This document shows, in pieces, positions 5,357-7,034 of a stretch of DNA of 7,034 bases. The translations under genes and the position numbers were made by a program. The notes under the pieces were generated by a model. The model saw only the letters and a program-made list of their open reading frames with translations. It made no database searches and was not told the origin of the DNA. Numbering within the stretch: the stretch's first letter is position 1; every line of letters starts with the position of its first letter. This stretch comes from Candidatus Thorarchaeota archaeon (GTDB taxonomy: Archaea > Asgardarchaeota > Thorarchaeia > Thorarchaeales > Thorarchaeaceae): the NCBI GenBank assembly GCA_030638785.1, contig DAOWDY010000096.1, positions 1-7,034 on the forward strand, read 5' to 3'.

Positions 5357-5985
5357 TATTCAGCATCTCCCTCTTTTCTTGGTTTGACACCATTACCTGG
5401 GAGAGGTTCTCTCTCGTCAGTACCTTCACCAAAATCTTCTGGCCCTGCTGCTACTCTTCGAGCAACATCAGAAGCTGCAATTCTGGCTGGATGTGAATCA
5501 TCACGAAGGGAAGATTTGGGACTGTATCCCAGGACTTCTTCCTCTGTAACAGTTAGCATTCTACTGGGTGTTGTAACCCTTGAATCTCCAAGAGCAATGT
5601 GTCCATGTGTGACTAGCTGTCTGGCATGATACATTGAGCAGGCTAGCCCCTTTCTGAAAACAATGGTCTGTAGTCTTCGTTCGAGTACATTCTCAAGTGT
5701 CAGATCAAGAACATTATCCAGATGTCTTTCTTCTGATAGAACACCAATTCTGGACAGCTTGTTTACAAGTTCGCTCTCCTTCAGTCTTCTTTCATTCTCT
5801 GGTAGAGCAAGGAGATTCCTAGCATTTCTTCTATAGCGGGAAAGCTCGGTCTTGTGTCTCCACAATTCTCTCTTGTTTCTAAGGCCATAGGAACCAATCA
5901 TCTCGAGTTCCTGTTCGAATCTCTCAGAATCAAACGGTCTCTTAGGTGTCACGTATTTCTTTTTCTGACGTCTTGGATCTCCCAT
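5356..5985 (-). CDS. rps4: Small-subunit ribosomal protein uS4 with extended C-terminus
   Basis: A primary rRNA-binding protein of the 30S body, 209 residues. The N-terminal part starts [19 protein letters not shown], typical of archaeal S4. A helical region follows. The S4 RNA-binding domain lies at about 102-155 ([35 protein letters not shown]). The tail from about 170 to 209 is hydrophilic and rich in Glu, Gly, Asp, Pro and Arg. It makes the protein roughly 30 residues longer than the approximately 180-residue archaeal proteins I know, and it is probably disordered. The ATG is 12 bases after the rps13 stop with only a weak GTGA-type site. The gene is followed by rps11 with a one-base overlap, so the three genes form one tight operon. 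Confidence 0.96.
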   Translation of the reverse strand: MGDPRRQKKKYVTPKRPFDSERFEQELEMIGSYGLRNKRELWRHKTELSRYRRNARNLLALPENERRLKESELVNKLSRIGVLSEERHLDNVLDLTLENVLERRLQTIVFRKGLACSMYHARQLVTHGHIALGDSRVTTPSRMLTVTEEEVLGYSPKSSLRDDSHPARIAASDVARRVAAGPEDFGEGTDEREPLPGNGVKPRKEGDAE

Positions 5986-5997
5986 TCTTTCACAGCC

Positions 5998-6450
5998 TTA
6001 AAGTTTCTTTCTGGAAACACCCACAGCTGCACCACCACGTCCTGTAGTACGGGTATGCTGACCTCTTACCTTTAAGCCTAGAGTATGTCTTGTTCCTCGC
6101 CAAGACTTAATCCTCCTGAGCCGGTCAATGTCATTACGATGGGCAAAGTCAAGATCAGAACCTATTAGATGCAACATTCTCCCAGACATTCTGTCTCTCG
6201 GTCTGTTTACATACCAGTCCGGTAGGTTCTCTTTAACAGGATCTTTGATAATCGTTTCAATGCCTGAGATTTCCTCTGCAGTGAGGTAACCCAATCTCTT
6301 TGAGGGGTCAAGTTCTAGCTGTTTTATAATGCTCTTGGACATCCTCAAACCAACTCCCTTGACTCTGGCTATTCCTTGGAGTAGAATCTCCTGACCATCT
6401 ATGTCATGGCCTGCCATTCTAACGATGTGACTGTATTCTTGTTCAGACAT
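5998..6450 (-). CDS. rps13: Small-subunit ribosomal protein uS13
   Basis: A 30S head protein of 150 residues that contacts the P-site tRNA and the large subunit. Archaeal features are EYSHIVRMAGHDIDG at the start, GIARVKGVGLRMS (26-38) of the helical core, and a DWYVNRPRDRMSG insertion (78-90) typical of archaeal/eukaryotic members. The basic RGTRHTLGLKVRGQHT segment (118-133) and an Ala/Gly/Lys-rich end close the protein. ATG 6450 is chosen because GAGGT lies exactly eight bases upstream and family members begin close to the HIVR motif. A further ATG at 6477 would add nine atypical residues and swallow the ribosome binding site. It leads the rps13-rps4-rps11 operon and is divergent from the unknown gene at 6530. 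Confidence 0.96.
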   Translation of the reverse strand: MSEQEYSHIVRMAGHDIDGQEILLQGIARVKGVGLRMSKSIIKQLELDPSKRLGYLTAEEISGIETIIKDPVKENLPDWYVNRPRDRMSGRMLHLIGSDLDFAHRNDIDRLRRIKSWRGTRHTLGLKVRGQHTRTTGRGGAAVGVSRKKL

Positions 6451-6458
6451 GGTATATA

Positions 6459-6463
6459 ACCTC
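6459..6463 (-). promoter_or_regulatory. Ribosome binding site of rps13
   Basis: GAGGT on the minus strand lies eight bases before ATG 6450. It decides between this ATG and the in-frame ATG at 6477, which lies upstream of the site and has no such element. Confidence 0.65.
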
Positions 6464-6496
6464 AGGCTATTAGTCATGGGACTTGGTTCGCCTCAT

Positions 6497-6512
6497 GGAA
6501 ATACCTTATAAT
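6497..6512. promoter_or_regulatory. Shared TATA element of rps13 and the divergent gene
   Basis: The palindromic core TTATAA (6506-6511) sits in CCTTATAATCC. Read on the minus strand (ATTATAAG), it would place an rps13 transcript start about 25 bases away near 6482, giving a leader of some 30 bases that contains the GAGGT site. Read on the plus strand, the AT-rich stretch ATACCTTATAAT lies about 20 to 28 bases before GTG 6530. It is preceded by GGAAA (6497-6501), which could serve as a BRE, and would give a leaderless message. The 79-base divergent gap holds no other good candidate, so one site may serve both genes. Confidence 0.5.
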
Positions 6513-6529
6513 CCTTATCATCGCGCTAT

Positions 6530-7018
6530 GTGAATTCTGAAGGTGTCTATAAGGCTTGGACTCCATATAACCGTGGAGAAAGCATCATCTTGCCGCGCGA
6601 CCAAAATGATGATGATCCTAGACCTGAGTCCGTCCCCCATGATCCCGGTCCTTCTGTTCTAGCAAGGGTGCCAGAGGTCCTTAGGGACAAGCTCAGGGAG
6701 TCGATCATTGAATCTGAGAAAAATAAGAAGTCAACTTTGATTTCTAGCAACACACTTGCCAACCGTTTCATCTATGAGAGATGGGGAATACGGTCGTCCC
6801 AGAGACGAAAATATCGAAATCTCTTTGCGCAAGTGAGAAAACAGTGTAGAGTAGTGTTTCGAAACTTCCTCAACCGTGGCTGGTTGGAGATACGCGACGA
6901 CTCTAAGAAACATACTTTTGGCGTCTACAAGTTCGATGACAAGAGAGGAAATTTGATCCTAGGCTTTGTCAAAATGGCTCCTGGGTCCGAGTGGAAGATT
7001 CGTTCAATTGGAGGATGA
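6530..7018 (+). CDS. Unrecognised basic protein with a possible winged-helix region
   Basis: I do not recognise this 162-residue protein. The first 45 residues are hydrophilic and rich in Asp, Pro, Asn and Arg and are probably disordered. Residues of about 48-66 (a VPEVLRDKLRESI-type helix) and 70-135 form the likely folded core. A helix carries LANRFIYERW, and a second, very basic one follows (SSQRRKYRNLFAQVRKQCRVVF, about 89-110). Then comes a GWLEIRDD-KKHTFGVYKF segment that looks like the beta wing of a winged-helix DNA- or RNA-binding domain. No signal peptide, membrane span or zinc motif is present. The only reasonable start is GTG 6530, since an upstream in-frame stop lies at 6509; no Shine-Dalgarno site is visible and the message may be leaderless. 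Sharing a promoter region with rps13 suggests a role linked to translation or its control, which is inference only. Confidence 0.7.
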   Translation: MNSEGVYKAWTPYNRGESIILPRDQNDDDPRPESVPHDPGPSVLARVPEVLRDKLRESIIESEKNKKSTLISSNTLANRFIYERWGIRSSQRRKYRNLFAQVRKQCRVVFRNFLNRGWLEIRDDSKKHTFGVYKFDDKRGNLILGFVKMAPGSEWKIRSIGG

Positions 7019-7034
7019 TCAATCCTCGTCGATA

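Noticed and set aside
5285..5629. 114-codon open frame opposite rps11 and rps4
   Set aside because: It is antisense to two conserved ribosomal genes and has no recognisable protein features.
7019..7034. End of a possible convergent minus-strand gene (…IDED then TGA)
   Set aside because: Only four codons and a stop are visible at the edge; this is suggestive of an acidic protein tail but far too little to call.

Overview
The window is archaeal. It encodes archaeal/eukaryotic-type ribosomal proteins (L34e, L14e, and S13, S4 and S11 of the archaeal type), an archaeal cytidylate kinase, Cbf5, Tsr3, the archaea-only tRNA(Ile2) agmatidine synthetase TiaS, and an archaeal RNase P RNA. Starts mix Shine-Dalgarno sites with apparently leaderless or AT-rich TATA-type promoters. 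Base composition is moderate and nothing suggests extreme halophily. The protein style is compatible with an Asgard lineage such as Thorarchaeota, but that is a guess from memory and not demonstrated here.

Left block (1-2334, + strand): the 3' tail of an unidentified gene, then rpl34e, cmk, rpl14e and cbf5/truB. This is a widely conserved archaeal gene order. Middle block (2349-4927): the RNase P RNA gene (+) with its own TATA-like promoter. It runs head-on into tsr3 (-) with a single base between the end of helix P1 and the tsr3 stop. Divergent from tsr3 is a two-gene unit (+): a cysteine-packed zinc protein overlapping tiaS by an ATGA junction. Right block (4958-7018): rps13-rps4-rps11 on the minus strand as a tight operon, converging on tiaS. 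Divergent from rps13 is an unrecognised basic protein with a possible winged-helix region.

Nearly every gene acts on ribosome or tRNA/rRNA maturation: Cbf5 (pseudouridine), RNase P (tRNA 5' ends), Tsr3 (acp modification of small-subunit rRNA), TiaS (agmatidine in tRNA-Ile) and five ribosomal proteins. In many archaea cbf5 lies just upstream of rps13-rps4-rps11 on the same strand. Here the two blocks face each other across an inserted RNA-maturation segment.

I found no mobile element, CRISPR array, tRNA gene or defence system. No wholly new system is evident. The most novel items are the zinc protein coupled to tiaS, the orphan gene divergent from rps13, a zinc-less L34e, and a possible switchable leader in front of rpl14e. 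No gene-free stretch exceeds about 130 bases apart from the RNase P RNA locus.
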